64,000 nucleotides of DNA, from NCBI RefSeq assembly GCF_020880995.1, contig NZ_JAJISD010000006.1, forward strand, positions 62,001 through 126,000. Reading direction: 5' to 3'. This stretch comes from Reyranella aquatilis (GTDB lineage Bacteria > Pseudomonadota > Alphaproteobacteria > Reyranellales > Reyranellaceae). The notes under the pieces were generated by a model, which was given only the letters and a program-made list of their open reading frames with translations, did no database searches and was not told the DNA's origin. This document shows, piece by piece, positions 49,453 through 57,253 of this stretch. Position 1 is the first letter of the stretch. Each line of letters starts with the position of its first letter. Position numbers and translations under genes: made by a program.

Positions 49453-49482
49453 GCCGGTCCCGAGAGGGGCCGGTTTTCTTTT
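49453..49482 (+). terminator. Strong intrinsic terminator-like hairpin on the plus strand
   Basis: The stem CCGGTCCC/GGGGCCGG with loop GAGA is followed by TTTTCTTTT, the clearest rho-independent terminator shape in the window. No plus-strand gene ends nearby: both flanking genes (murJ and the monooxygenase) run on the minus strand. It could end a small plus-strand RNA starting after 49350. Confidence 0.6.
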
Positions 49483-49489
49483 GTCCGGT

Positions 49490-50743
49490 TCACGGCGCGG
49501 CGGCGGCCAGTTTCAGGAGCGTCTCGCGGTCCTGCGTCACGAGCTTCTTGTAGTCGCCGACGATCTTCTCGAGTTCCTCTGCCGGCAGCACGCTTTCGAG
49601 ATCGGTGAAGCCCTGCGGCGCGCGCTGCTCGACGATGTCGAGCATGACGTCGATGCCCTTGCGCCGGTTGCTCTCGACGATCCGCGCGGTCGGCGGGAGG
49701 CGCCTCTCCTCGTAGCGGCGCAGCGCCTTCTCGGGATCGTCGCCGACGGCCAGTTCCTGCGTGATCGCCTCGCCGTCGAGGATGGCCTGCGAGGCGCCGT
49801 TCGAACCGATCGGGTACATCGGGTGCGCGGCGTCGCCCAGCAGCGTGATGCGGCCATGGCTCCAGCGCGGCAGTGGATCGCGGTCGATCATCGGGAACTC
49901 GAGGATCGTGTGGGCGCTGCGGATCACCTCTGGCACGTCGAGCCAGCCGAAGTTCCAGTCGGCGAAGCGCGGCAGGAAGTCTTCCAGGCGGCCTGGCTTG
50001 TTCCAGTCCTCGCGCGACGGCAGCGCGCCGTCGCCCATGTAGAGATCGCAGATCCAGTTGATCAGCGCCTCGCCGCGCTCGGCATGGGCGCGGCTGATCG
50101 GATAGCAGACGAATTTCTGGTTGTGGTGGCCGGCCTGGACCATCGTGTTGCCGCCGAGATAGGGCTTGCCCACGGTAACGCCACGCCACATCAGGATGCC
50201 CTGCCACTTGGGCGGACCCTCGTCGGGGTAGAAATGCGCACGCACGGCGGAGTGGATGCCGTCTGCGCCGATCAGGAGGTCGGCCTCGGCGTTCTCGGCC
50301 GGCATGCCCTCGCGGTCGACGAAGTGTGCAGTGACCTTGCCGTGATGCTGCGCAAAGCGTGCGATGCGGCGGCCGAGGCGGATGCGGTCGGCCCCCAGCA
50401 TTTCCTTGGCCGCGTTGAACAGGATCATCTGCAGTTCGCCGCGATGGATCGAGAATTGCGGCCAGGGCAGGCCGGCATGGCGCCCGCGCGGGTCGGCCCA
50501 GATCGTCTGGCCATGGCGGTTGGCGTAGCGCAGTTCGCGGGTCTCGATGGCCGTGGCGGCGAGCGCCGGTTCTAGCCCCAGGTTGCAGAGGATGCGGACG
50601 GCGCCGGCCTGGATGTTGATGCCCACGCCCAGCGGGCGCAGTTCGGACACGGCCTCGTAGACCTGCACGTCGTGACCTGCACGATGCAGGCACATCGCGG
50701 CGGTCAACCCGCCGATCCCGGCGCCGGCAATGATGATCTTCAT
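49490..50743 (-). CDS. FAD-dependent aromatic monooxygenase family protein
   Basis: A 417-residue class A flavin monooxygenase resembling salicylate or 3-hydroxybenzoate hydroxylases. FAD motifs are GAGIGG at 7-12, the DG motif LIGADGIHSAVR, and the GD motif LLGDAAHPMYPIGSNGASQAI. It would use NAD(P)H and O2 to hydroxylate an aromatic acid or similar substrate. There is no ring-cleavage gene nearby, so the pathway is unknown. It is transcribed with the downstream end towards the murJ-side repeats, and its start lies 9 bp after the DUF971 gene. Confidence 0.92.
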   Translation of the reverse strand: MKIIIAGAGIGGLTAAMCLHRAGHDVQVYEAVSELRPLGVGINIQAGAVRILCNLGLEPALAATAIETRELRYANRHGQTIWADPRGRHAGLPWPQFSIHRGELQMILFNAAKEMLGADRIRLGRRIARFAQHHGKVTAHFVDREGMPAENAEADLLIGADGIHSAVRAHFYPDEGPPKWQGILMWRGVTVGKPYLGGNTMVQAGHHNQKFVCYPISRAHAERGEALINWICDLYMGDGALPSREDWNKPGRLEDFLPRFADWNFGWLDVPEVIRSAHTILEFPMIDRDPLPRWSHGRITLLGDAAHPMYPIGSNGASQAILDGEAITQELAVGDDPEKALRRYEERRLPPTARIVESNRRKGIDVMLDIVEQRAPQGFTDLESVLPAEELEKIVGDYKKLVTQDRETLLKLAAAAP

Positions 50744-50752
50744 GGTGTGGCC

Positions 50753-51163
50753 TCAGGTATCGCGATTGAGGCCGCGCTTCGCGAGCGCGGCCTCGTAATC
50801 CGCCCAGCGCGTGGCGTGGGTTTCGCTGAGCTCGCGCAGATAAGCCCAGCTGTAAATGCCGCTGTCGTGGCGGTCGTCGAACACGATGCGGATCGCGTAG
50901 TGACCCACCGGCTCGACCGACACGATCTTCACGTGGCGCCGGCCGGCAACGATCTTCTTCTGGTTCGGCCCGTGGCCCTGCACCTCGGCCGACGGGCTCT
51001 CGACGCGCAGATACTCGGCGGAGAGTGCGCAGGCATGGCCATCGGAGAAATCGATCTCGAGCCGGCCTTCCTCCTTGAAGACGCGCAGTTCGGTCGGCCA
51101 CGGCGCCGTGGTCGCCTCGTAGTTGCCTTCGTCGGGCACGGCTTTGGCGAATTCGGCGGTCAT
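50753..51163 (-). CDS. DUF971 domain protein (gamma-butyrobetaine-hydroxylase-like N domain)
   Basis: A 136-residue single-domain protein. The DUF971 pattern is complete: [61 protein letters not shown] and [14 protein letters not shown]. This domain is found alone in alphaproteobacteria and fused to hydroxylases in eukaryotes; a role with Fe-S or metal proteins has been suggested for relatives but is not visible here. It overlaps the Trm112-like gene upstream by 4 bp. Confidence 0.93.
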   Translation of the reverse strand: MTAEFAKAVPDEGNYEATTAPWPTELRVFKEEGRLEIDFSDGHACALSAEYLRVESPSAEVQGHGPNQKKIVAGRRHVKIVSVEPVGHYAIRIVFDDRHDSGIYSWAYLRELSETHATRWADYEAALAKRGLNRDT

Positions 51164-51378
51164 GGCACGTCGCGGAGCTGGCGGGCCTCGCTCACCAGCA
51201 TGATGGGGATGCCGTCACGGATCGGATAGGCGAGGCCGGCCTTGCGGCTGATCAGCTCACCGGCCGCGGCGTCGTATTCCAGCGTGCCGTGCGTGGCCGG
51301 GCAGACGAGGATCTCGAGCAGCTTGGGGTCGACGCCGGCCCGCCTCGGGGCGGCGGGATCGTCCGATGGAGGGCTCAT
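51160..51378 (-). CDS. Trm112-like small protein
   Basis: A 72-residue protein of the Trm112/UPF0434 family: [46 protein letters not shown]. The family is a small zinc-ribbon-like fold; only one cysteine (LVCP) remains here, so metal binding is probably lost, as in many bacterial members. Bacterial homologues can bind methyltransferases. It is coupled to the DUF971 gene by a 4 bp overlap. Confidence 0.92.
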   Translation of the reverse strand: MSPPSDDPAAPRRAGVDPKLLEILVCPATHGTLEYDAAAGELISRKAGLAYPIRDGIPIMLVSEARQLRDVP

Positions 51379-51525
51379 CGTGCGGGGTTTCCCTGAATTC
51401 TTGGACGGGCCTTATAGCATGGAGCCCCAGACCCGCCCTAGCCCGCGGCGACCCGGACTTCTCCGGTCGTCTGTCCATTGTGGTAAGGGTCGACCCTGCA
51501 GAACCCGAAGCGACGAGGATCCGGC

Positions 51526-52440
51526 ATGGACGTCGACAGCGAGACCGCCGCCATCAAGGGCGTGGCCTATATGGACGGGCGCTGGATGAACCTGTCGGAG
51601 GCTGCGGTCCCGATTCTCGATCGCGGCTTCGTCCGCTCCGATGCGACCTATGACGTGGCGCACGTCTGGAAGGGACGCTTCTTCCGGCTGAAGGATCATG
51701 TGGAACGCTTCCAGGCCTCGATGGCCGGTCTTCGCATGTCGCTGCCGCTCACGGGGCACCAGATCGCGGACATCATGATCGAGTGCGCCAGCCGCTCGGG
51801 TCTGCGCGATGCCTACGTGCAGGTGACGTGTACGCGCGGGATGCCGCCCGCGGGCACGCGGGACCCGCGCCTGTGCCGCAACCGCCTCTATGCCTTCGCA
51901 CAGCCCTTCGTGTGGATCGCCGACGAGGCGCAACGGCGCGACGGCCTGCGCATGATCCTGTCGCGGACCCAGCGCATCCCGCCGGAGTCGCTCGACCAGA
52001 GGATCAAGAACTTCCACTGGCTCGACCTGACGATGGGGATCTTCGAGGCCTACGACCGCGATGCCACCATCGCGCTGCTGCCGGCCGCCGACGGGACGGT
52101 GACCGAGGGGCCGGGCTTCAACGTCTTCGTCGTCCGCAACGGTACGCTCGCCACGCCGGCGCGCGGCATGTTCGAGGGCATTACCCGCCGCACGGTAATG
52201 GAGATCGCCGAGGCTCTCCAGATGCGTGTCGAGGTGCGCGGCGTTCACGCGCGCGAGGTGGCCGAGGCGGACGAGATCTTCATCAGCAGCACGGCCGGCG
52301 GCATCATGCCGGTGGTGAACTACGAGGGCCGCTCCGTCCGCGACGGCCGGCCCGGCGCGCTGACCCGGCGCATCGAGGAACTCTACTGGGCACGCCACGA
52401 GGAGCCGGCGCTCTCCACGCCCGTGCCCTACGCCGACTGA
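51526..52440 (+). CDS. Class IV PLP aminotransferase, (R)-amine transaminase-like
   Basis: A 304-residue fold-type IV enzyme. The PLP lysine is Lys161 (RIKNFHWLDL), and Glu194 in VTEGPGFNVFVV contacts the cofactor. The N-terminal block RSDATYDVAHVWKGRFFRL, then KDHVERFQASMAGLRMSL, and the C-terminal TAGGIMPVVNYEG match, from memory, the (R)-selective amine transaminases of fungi and actinobacteria rather than ordinary branched-chain or D-alanine enzymes. It would move amino groups between an (R)-amine and a keto acid. It lies on the plus strand inside an otherwise minus-strand cluster (CnoX, LON, Trm112, DUF971). Confidence 0.88.
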   Translation: MDVDSETAAIKGVAYMDGRWMNLSEAAVPILDRGFVRSDATYDVAHVWKGRFFRLKDHVERFQASMAGLRMSLPLTGHQIADIMIECASRSGLRDAYVQVTCTRGMPPAGTRDPRLCRNRLYAFAQPFVWIADEAQRRDGLRMILSRTQRIPPESLDQRIKNFHWLDLTMGIFEAYDRDATIALLPAADGTVTEGPGFNVFVVRNGTLATPARGMFEGITRRTVMEIAEALQMRVEVRGVHAREVAEADEIFISSTAGGIMPVVNYEGRSVRDGRPGALTRRIEELYWARHEEPALSTPVPYAD

Positions 52441-52455
52441 ACTCCCGATCGGTCG

Positions 52456-52479
52456 CGCCGGGCCGGTGCCCGGCCGGCG
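52456..52479. terminator. GC-rich hairpin between convergent genes
   Basis: CGCCGG-G-CCGG and CCGG-CCGGCG pair across a TGC loop with one bulge, filling the 40 bp between the aminotransferase stop and the LON-domain gene stop. There is no T tract, so termination is inferred from position. Confidence 0.45.
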
Positions 52480-52480
52480 A

Positions 52481-53209
52481 TCAGTTCTTGCGGCTGGGCG
52501 GCGTGTCCGACGGATCGCCGAAGGCGTTCATCTCCAGGAAGGCGATCAGCAGCTTGGCGCGGGCGGTGCTGTCGGACGCTTCGAGCAGCGCCTGCTTCTC
52601 GGCCGGCCCGAACGGCAGCACCATCGAAAGCGACGTGACGAGGTTGGCGTCGGCCGCCTTGTTCACCGCATCCCAGTCGGTCGAGAGCTGGCGGCCGCGG
52701 AAGAAAGCGGCGAGGGCGGCCATAAGCCGGTCGCGATCGAGATCGACGACGTCGTCGGCATGGTCGAGATCGGCGCGATAGGGCGAGAACACCGACGAGA
52801 CGCGGCGATAGCCGCCCTGGGCGAGATCTAGCTCGCGCACGATATCGAAGCGGCAGACGCCGCTCAGCACCAGCATCAGCCGTCCGTCCTCGGTCTCGTT
52901 GAAGTTGGTGATGCGACCGGCGCAGCCGACCCGGTGAACCTTGGGCCTGCCGTCTTCCGACGGCAGCCCGTCGCCGGCGAAGCCCCCGGGCTGCACCGGC
53001 TGGACCATGCCGATCATGCGATGCCCGGCCAGCGCGTCGGAAATCATGGCGAGGTAGCGCGGCTCGAAGATGTTGAGCGGCAGCTTGCCGCCGGGCAGCA
53101 GCAGCACGCCCGACAGGGGAAAGATCGGCAGCGTCTCGGGTAGCTGCTCGAACGTGGGCTCGAAAGGATTGCGCCCCGGACTCGTCGACGACGGCGCGCG
53201 TTCACTCAC
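52481..53209 (-). CDS. LON substrate-binding domain protein
   Basis: A 242-residue protein made of the N-terminal domain of Lon protease alone (PUA-like): LPIFPLSGVLLLPGGKLPLNIFEPRYLAMI, GCAGRITNFNETEDGRLMLVLSGVCRFDI, and a C-terminal four-helix bundle. There is no ATPase or protease part. Stand-alone versions are common in alphaproteobacteria beside the thioredoxin-like CnoX gene, as here (9 bp gap). A protein quality-control role is inferred. Confidence 0.93.
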   Translation of the reverse strand: MSERAPSSTSPGRNPFEPTFEQLPETLPIFPLSGVLLLPGGKLPLNIFEPRYLAMISDALAGHRMIGMVQPVQPGGFAGDGLPSEDGRPKVHRVGCAGRITNFNETEDGRLMLVLSGVCRFDIVRELDLAQGGYRRVSSVFSPYRADLDHADDVVDLDRDRLMAALAAFFRGRQLSTDWDAVNKAADANLVTSLSMVLPFGPAEKQALLEASDSTARAKLLIAFLEMNAFGDPSDTPPSRKN

Positions 53210-53218
53210 GAGGAACCC

Positions 53219-54148
53219 TCACGAAAACAGGATCGTCGACAGCCGCTTGCGGCCGTCGACCGAGATGGGGTCGGTGAAGCCCAGCGCCTCGAAGAACTTG
53301 AGGAGCTGCTGGCGCGCGGCCGCCTCGTTCCAGTTGCGGTCGGCCTTGATCATCGCGAGCAGCTCGTCGACGGCTTCCTGCTTCTGGTTGGCGGCCCAAT
53401 AGGCCATCGCGAGGTCGAGGCGGGTCTGGAAGTCCTTGGGATCGGCCTCGGCCTTGGCCTTCAGGTCGCCGATCGGCCCGGCTTCCTTGGCCTTCTCGGC
53501 GAGATCGATCGCGGCCTGCGCGGCCACGACGTCGGCACCGGTGCGTTCCTTGGCCGGGATCTGCTCGAGCAACTCCCGGGCCTGCTCGATGTCGCCGAGC
53601 GACACCTGGTAACGGGCGAGGCCCGCGAGCGCGACCACGTTGGTCGGCTCGACGCCCAGGATCTCGCTGTAGAGCTGCGCCGCGGTGTCCATGTCGTTCT
53701 GCGCCATCGCGGCCTTGGCCTGCTCCAGCAGCTCGGCCAGTTCCGCGGCGGCCGGATCGCCGGCGCCGCCGGAGGCCTGAACGAGGCGGCCAACGAATTC
53801 CTTCAACTGGCTCTCGGGGACAGCGCCCATGAAGCCGTCGACCGGGCGGCCGCCGAAGAAGGCATAGACGGCCGGGATCGACTGGATGCGCAGCTGCTGG
53901 GCCAGCATCTGGTTCTTGTCGATGTCGATCTTGACCAGCTTGACCGCACCCTTGGCCTCCTTGACGACCTTTTCGATCATCGGCTGGAGCGTCTTGCACG
54001 GGCCGCACCACGGCGCCCAGAAATCGACGATGACCGGGACGGTCCGCGAGGCTTCGAGCACGTCCTTGGCGAACTTCGTCTGGTCGCTGTCCTTGATCAG
54101 GTCGGCGGGGGCAGCCTGCGGCGCGGCGCCCTGCAGCATCGTTTCCAT
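53219..54148 (-). CDS. cnoX: Thioredoxin-TPR chaperedoxin, CnoX (YbbN)-like
   Basis: A 309-residue protein. The N-terminal thioredoxin domain (about 15-125) keeps the full redox motif WCGPC at 47-51, unlike the E. coli YbbN protein. The C-terminal 180 residues are TPR-like helices (AELAELLEQAKAAMAQNDMD, then TAAQLYSEILGVEP). CnoX proteins hold unfolding proteins and protect cysteines during hypochlorous or oxidative stress, passing clients to GroEL. The start is ATG 54148; upstream in-frame sequence to 54331 is repeat DNA. It pairs with the LON-domain gene. Confidence 0.9.
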   Translation of the reverse strand: METMLQGAAPQAAPADLIKDSDQTKFAKDVLEASRTVPVIVDFWAPWCGPCKTLQPMIEKVVKEAKGAVKLVKIDIDKNQMLAQQLRIQSIPAVYAFFGGRPVDGFMGAVPESQLKEFVGRLVQASGGAGDPAAAELAELLEQAKAAMAQNDMDTAAQLYSEILGVEPTNVVALAGLARYQVSLGDIEQARELLEQIPAKERTGADVVAAQAAIDLAEKAKEAGPIGDLKAKAEADPKDFQTRLDLAMAYWAANQKQEAVDELLAMIKADRNWNEAAARQQLLKFFEALGFTDPISVDGRKRLSTILFS

Positions 54149-54221
54149 GAGTCCTCGGAGGGAATTGGGGGTGGTTCGTCCGCAATGTGGCGTCGCACCC
54201 CCCGGGAAGCAAGGGGCCAGT

Positions 54222-54353
54222 GGGCCGAGCAAAGCTCGGCCCGTTAGCGGCAGGACATCGCAAAGCGATGTCCGGGAGCGTCGAAGAAAGAGCGGACCCT
54301 CATGACCCCTTCGTCGCGTAAGACGCGACACCTCCCCATCTGAATGGGGGAGG
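54222..54353. repeat. Composite three-hairpin intergenic repeat, copy 2
   Basis: The same series as at 1499-1652: GGGCCGAGC/GCTCGGCCC at 54222-54242, GGACATCGC/GCGATGTCC at about 54253-54273, a middle segment reading ACCCTCATGACCCCTTCGTCG, and CCTCCCCAT/ATGGGGGAGG ending at 54353. Compared with copy 1, the second stem changes T:A to C:G on both sides, keeping pairing. It lies between the Mpo1-like and CnoX genes. Confidence 0.75.
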
Positions 54354-54368
54354 TAGAGTCTACTTCGC

Positions 54369-54704
54369 CTAGGGCGCGCGGACCTGGTGTTTCATCAGCT
54401 CGTCACCGAGCCGGCCGGTCAGGAACAGACCGCACATCCTGTAGTCGCTGATCAGCGACCAGAACGGTGCCTCGAAGGTGGCGGGCTTGTTCTTCTCGAT
54501 GAAGAAGTGGCCGAACCAGGCCGGTCCGTAGCCGAACACGGGGACGCCCAGCAGCCACCACCAGTTCTGCGTGACGACGGCCCAGATCAGCAGCGCGGCC
54601 GACGCGATGGTCCCGACATAGTGGACCGCCCGCGTGGACGGCTTGGCGTGCTCGCGCAGGTAGAAGGGCCAGAATTCGGCGTAGGTCCGGAAGCGGGAGG
54701 CCAT
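54369..54704 (-). CDS. Mpo1/DUF962-like membrane protein
   Basis: A 111-residue protein with two hydrophobic segments (VGTIASAALLIWAVV and WWWLLGVPVFGYGPAWFGHFFIE) and the DUF962 signature FWPFYLREHAKPSTRAVHYVGT and WFGHFFIEKNKPATF. The conserved histidines (His19, His28 and the GHF histidine) are those of the yeast Mpo1 family, an iron-dependent fatty-acid alpha-oxidation dioxygenase. It starts 9 bp after the downstream end of the CaiB-type gene, on the same strand. A dioxygenase role in lipid turnover is inferred from the family. Confidence 0.88.
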   Translation of the reverse strand: MASRFRTYAEFWPFYLREHAKPSTRAVHYVGTIASAALLIWAVVTQNWWWLLGVPVFGYGPAWFGHFFIEKNKPATFEAPFWSLISDYRMCGLFLTGRLGDELMKHQVRAP

Positions 54705-54713
54705 GTGTGGAGC

Positions 54714-55928
54714 CTACCCCAAAGCGCCGGCCTTTTTGAGGGCCTCGATCTCGCTTTCGCTGAAACCGGTCTCGCGCAGCACCTCGTCATTGTGCTGGCC
54801 CACCTCGGGCGGCGGTCCCGCCTTGCGTGGCTTCGCGAAGCCCAGCCGGATGGGCGTATTCACGGTGCGCGGGATCGCGGGATTGTCGGTGTCGGCGAAG
54901 ATGCCGGCATGTTCGGCCTGCTCGTCGCCGATCACGTCGGCCAGGCGGCCGATCACGCCGAAGGGGATGCCGGTGCCCGACAGCAGCTTCTCCCAGTCCG
55001 CATAGGAGCGGCCGGCGAAGACCGGCGCCAGCAGATCGTGCAGTTCCTGCGCGTGGGCGCGACGCTCCGGCCGTCCCGTGAAGCGCGGATCGGCCATCAG
55101 GTCGGGCCGGCCGATGAGGTTGCAGAACGTCTCCCATAGCCGGTCGTCGCGGACCATCAGCAGCTGCAGCCAGCGATCGTCCTTCGTGCGGTAGAGGTTG
55201 GTCAGCGCGTTGCGTGGTCTGTCGGGCGGCGGGCGCACCGGCAGCTCCGCGCCGACCAGTGCGCCGGCAGCCGTCGTGCCGTTGGCCCACACGCCGTTGG
55301 CGTAGAGCGAGGTGCCGACCCAGCCGCCCTTGCCGGTCTGGTCACGTCGCCGCAGCCCCATCAGGATCGCAGCGACCAGCGTCATCGCAGTGGCGCGGTC
55401 GCCCTGCGCCGGCAGGGAGACGCCCGGCGGCCCGCCGTCGTAGCGCGCCGCATCGAGGATGCCGGAGCGGCCGAAATAGGCGGTGATGTCGAAGCCCGGC
55501 CGGTCGCGGTCGGGGCCGCTCTCGCCGTAGCCGGTGAGCGAGCAGTAGATGAGGCGCGGGTTGATCGGCTCGATGTCTTCCCAGCGCAGCTTCAATCGCT
55601 CGCGCGCCGGCGGCGGGAAGTTCACGATCATCACGTCGGCGCGCTTCAGCAGCCGCTCGAGGATCGTGCGGGCGCCCTCGGTCTTGAGGTCGAGCGCCAG
55701 CGAGCGCTTGTGGCGCCCGTCGAGCTGCCACGGGAAGTTCCGGTCGCTCTGCGGATAGCTGGCGTTGCGGAAGCTGTTGCGATGCGGATCGCCGTCGACC
55801 GGAGGTTCGATCTTGATGACGTCGGCGCCGTAGTCGCCCAGCGCCGCTGCCGCCGCGGGCGCGGCGATGAAAGAGCTGACGTCGAGGACGGTGAGGCCGG
55901 CGAGCGGTAACGGCTCTTCGGGTGTCAT
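54714..55928 (-). CDS. CaiB/BaiF family CoA-transferase (second of a tandem pair)
   Basis: A 404-residue class III CoA-transferase. LAGLTVLDVSSFIAAPAAAAALGDYGADVIKIEPP is the family N-terminus, LDLKTEGARTILERLLKRADVMIVNFPP follows, and the CoA-binding YGESGPDRDRPGFD is conserved. The position usually occupied by the catalytic aspartate falls in FGRSGI-type sequence (RSGILDAARYDGGPPG), so activity should be tested. It is a close paralogue of the gene upstream and overlaps it by 4 bp (ATGA). The pair may act as a heteromer on one substrate. Confidence 0.92.
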   Translation of the reverse strand: MTPEEPLPLAGLTVLDVSSFIAAPAAAAALGDYGADVIKIEPPVDGDPHRNSFRNASYPQSDRNFPWQLDGRHKRSLALDLKTEGARTILERLLKRADVMIVNFPPPARERLKLRWEDIEPINPRLIYCSLTGYGESGPDRDRPGFDITAYFGRSGILDAARYDGGPPGVSLPAQGDRATAMTLVAAILMGLRRRDQTGKGGWVGTSLYANGVWANGTTAAGALVGAELPVRPPPDRPRNALTNLYRTKDDRWLQLLMVRDDRLWETFCNLIGRPDLMADPRFTGRPERRAHAQELHDLLAPVFAGRSYADWEKLLSGTGIPFGVIGRLADVIGDEQAEHAGIFADTDNPAIPRTVNTPIRLGFAKPRKAGPPPEVGQHNDEVLRETGFSESEIEALKKAGALG

Positions 55929-57136
55929 CGAAGGGCGCCACTCGCCTTGAGGGAAGCGACTTCCTCCGCACTCACGCCGGCCTCGCGCAGCACTTCCTCG
56001 CCATGCTCGCCCAGCGCCGGGGCGGGGTGCGCCACGCGCGGCGTGGCGAAGCCCAGTCGGATGGGGTCGGCCAGGGTGCGCGGCATGTCGGGAATGGCCG
56101 TCTCGACCACGGCGCCGCAGGCCACCGCTTGTTCATCGTCCGGCACGTCCTGCGGCCGGCTGATCACGCCGAAGGTGACGCTGTGCGCCGCCAGCGCCTC
56201 GCGCCAGTGCTCGTAGGGGCGGGTGGCGAAGGTGTCGCTGAGGATACCGGCGAGTTCGCCCGCGCGGGCGCGGCGCTCGGGCTCGGTGGCGAAGCGCGGA
56301 TCCTCGATCAGCGCTTCCAGCCCCATCGCGCGGCAGAGCGGCGCCCACAATTTGTCGGCGCGCACGATGGTGAGCTGCAGCCAGCGGTCGTCGGCGGTGC
56401 GATAGATGTTGCCCAGCGCCGAGCGCGGGCGGTCGGGCGGCGGCCGGTGCGGCAGGAAGGCGCCGACGAGGGCTGCCTGGGCGATCACGCCGCACGACCA
56501 CAGGCCGTTGCCGAGCAGCGACGTGCCGACCCACGAGCCTTCGCCCGTCTTCATGCGGTGCATCAGCGCCATCAGGATCGCCGACACCAGCGACATCGCC
56601 GTGGCGCGGTCGCCCTGCGCCGGCCCGGGCACGCCCGGCGGTCCGCCTTCGTAGCGCTGCGCATCGAGGAGCCCTGAGCGGGCGAAGTAGGCGGTGGCGT
56701 CGAAGCCCGGCCGGTCGCGGTCGGGACCGCTTTCGCCGTAGCCGGTGAGGGACGCGTAGATGAGCTTCGGATTGACCTTCTTCACATCCTCGTACGCCAG
56801 TCTCAGCTTGTCGCGTACCGGCGGCGGGAAGTTGCAGATCAGGATGTCGGAGACCGCGATCAGCCGGTCCAGCGCCGCGCGCGCGTCGGCCTGCTTGAGA
56901 TCGAGCACGATGGAGCGCTTGTTCCGCGAATCCATCTGCCAGGGATAGTTGACCTCGCTTTTCGGATAGTTCGACGAATCGTGCATGATCCGCCGGTTGG
57001 GATCGCCTTCCGGTCCCTCGACCTTGATGACGTCGGCGCCCCAGTCGCCCAGCACGACGGCGGCGGCCGGCGCGGCGATGAACGAGCTGATGTCCAATAC
57101 ACGCAATCCCGCCAGCGGCAGGCCAGTCTCGGTCAT
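55925..57136 (-). CDS. CaiB/BaiF family CoA-transferase (first of a tandem pair)
   Basis: A 403-residue class III CoA-transferase starting at ATG 57136 with AAGGGAGA upstream (MTETGLPLAGLRVLDISSFI). It shares LVLDLK-type, NFPPPVRDKLRL, TGYGESGPDRDRPGFD and GGPPGVPGPAQGDRATAMSLVSAILMAL blocks with the following gene at roughly half or more of positions by eye. The frame could extend to 57187, but the SD favours 57136. It is divergent from the sulfatase at 57254. The acyl substrate is unknown. Confidence 0.92.
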   Translation of the reverse strand: MTETGLPLAGLRVLDISSFIAAPAAAVVLGDWGADVIKVEGPEGDPNRRIMHDSSNYPKSEVNYPWQMDSRNKRSIVLDLKQADARAALDRLIAVSDILICNFPPPVRDKLRLAYEDVKKVNPKLIYASLTGYGESGPDRDRPGFDATAYFARSGLLDAQRYEGGPPGVPGPAQGDRATAMSLVSAILMALMHRMKTGEGSWVGTSLLGNGLWSCGVIAQAALVGAFLPHRPPPDRPRSALGNIYRTADDRWLQLTIVRADKLWAPLCRAMGLEALIEDPRFATEPERRARAGELAGILSDTFATRPYEHWREALAAHSVTFGVISRPQDVPDDEQAVACGAVVETAIPDMPRTLADPIRLGFATPRVAHPAPALGEHGEEVLREAGVSAEEVASLKASGALR

Positions 57137-57253
57137 GGATTCTCCCTTTCGCGCCCGATATGGGCGCGGGGCTCTGGTCTCCGTCAACAGGGCTCGCTAG
57201 CCTGATTTCGGCACGCGGTGTGCTTGCCGGAAATCAAGAGCGGGGACCCCATC

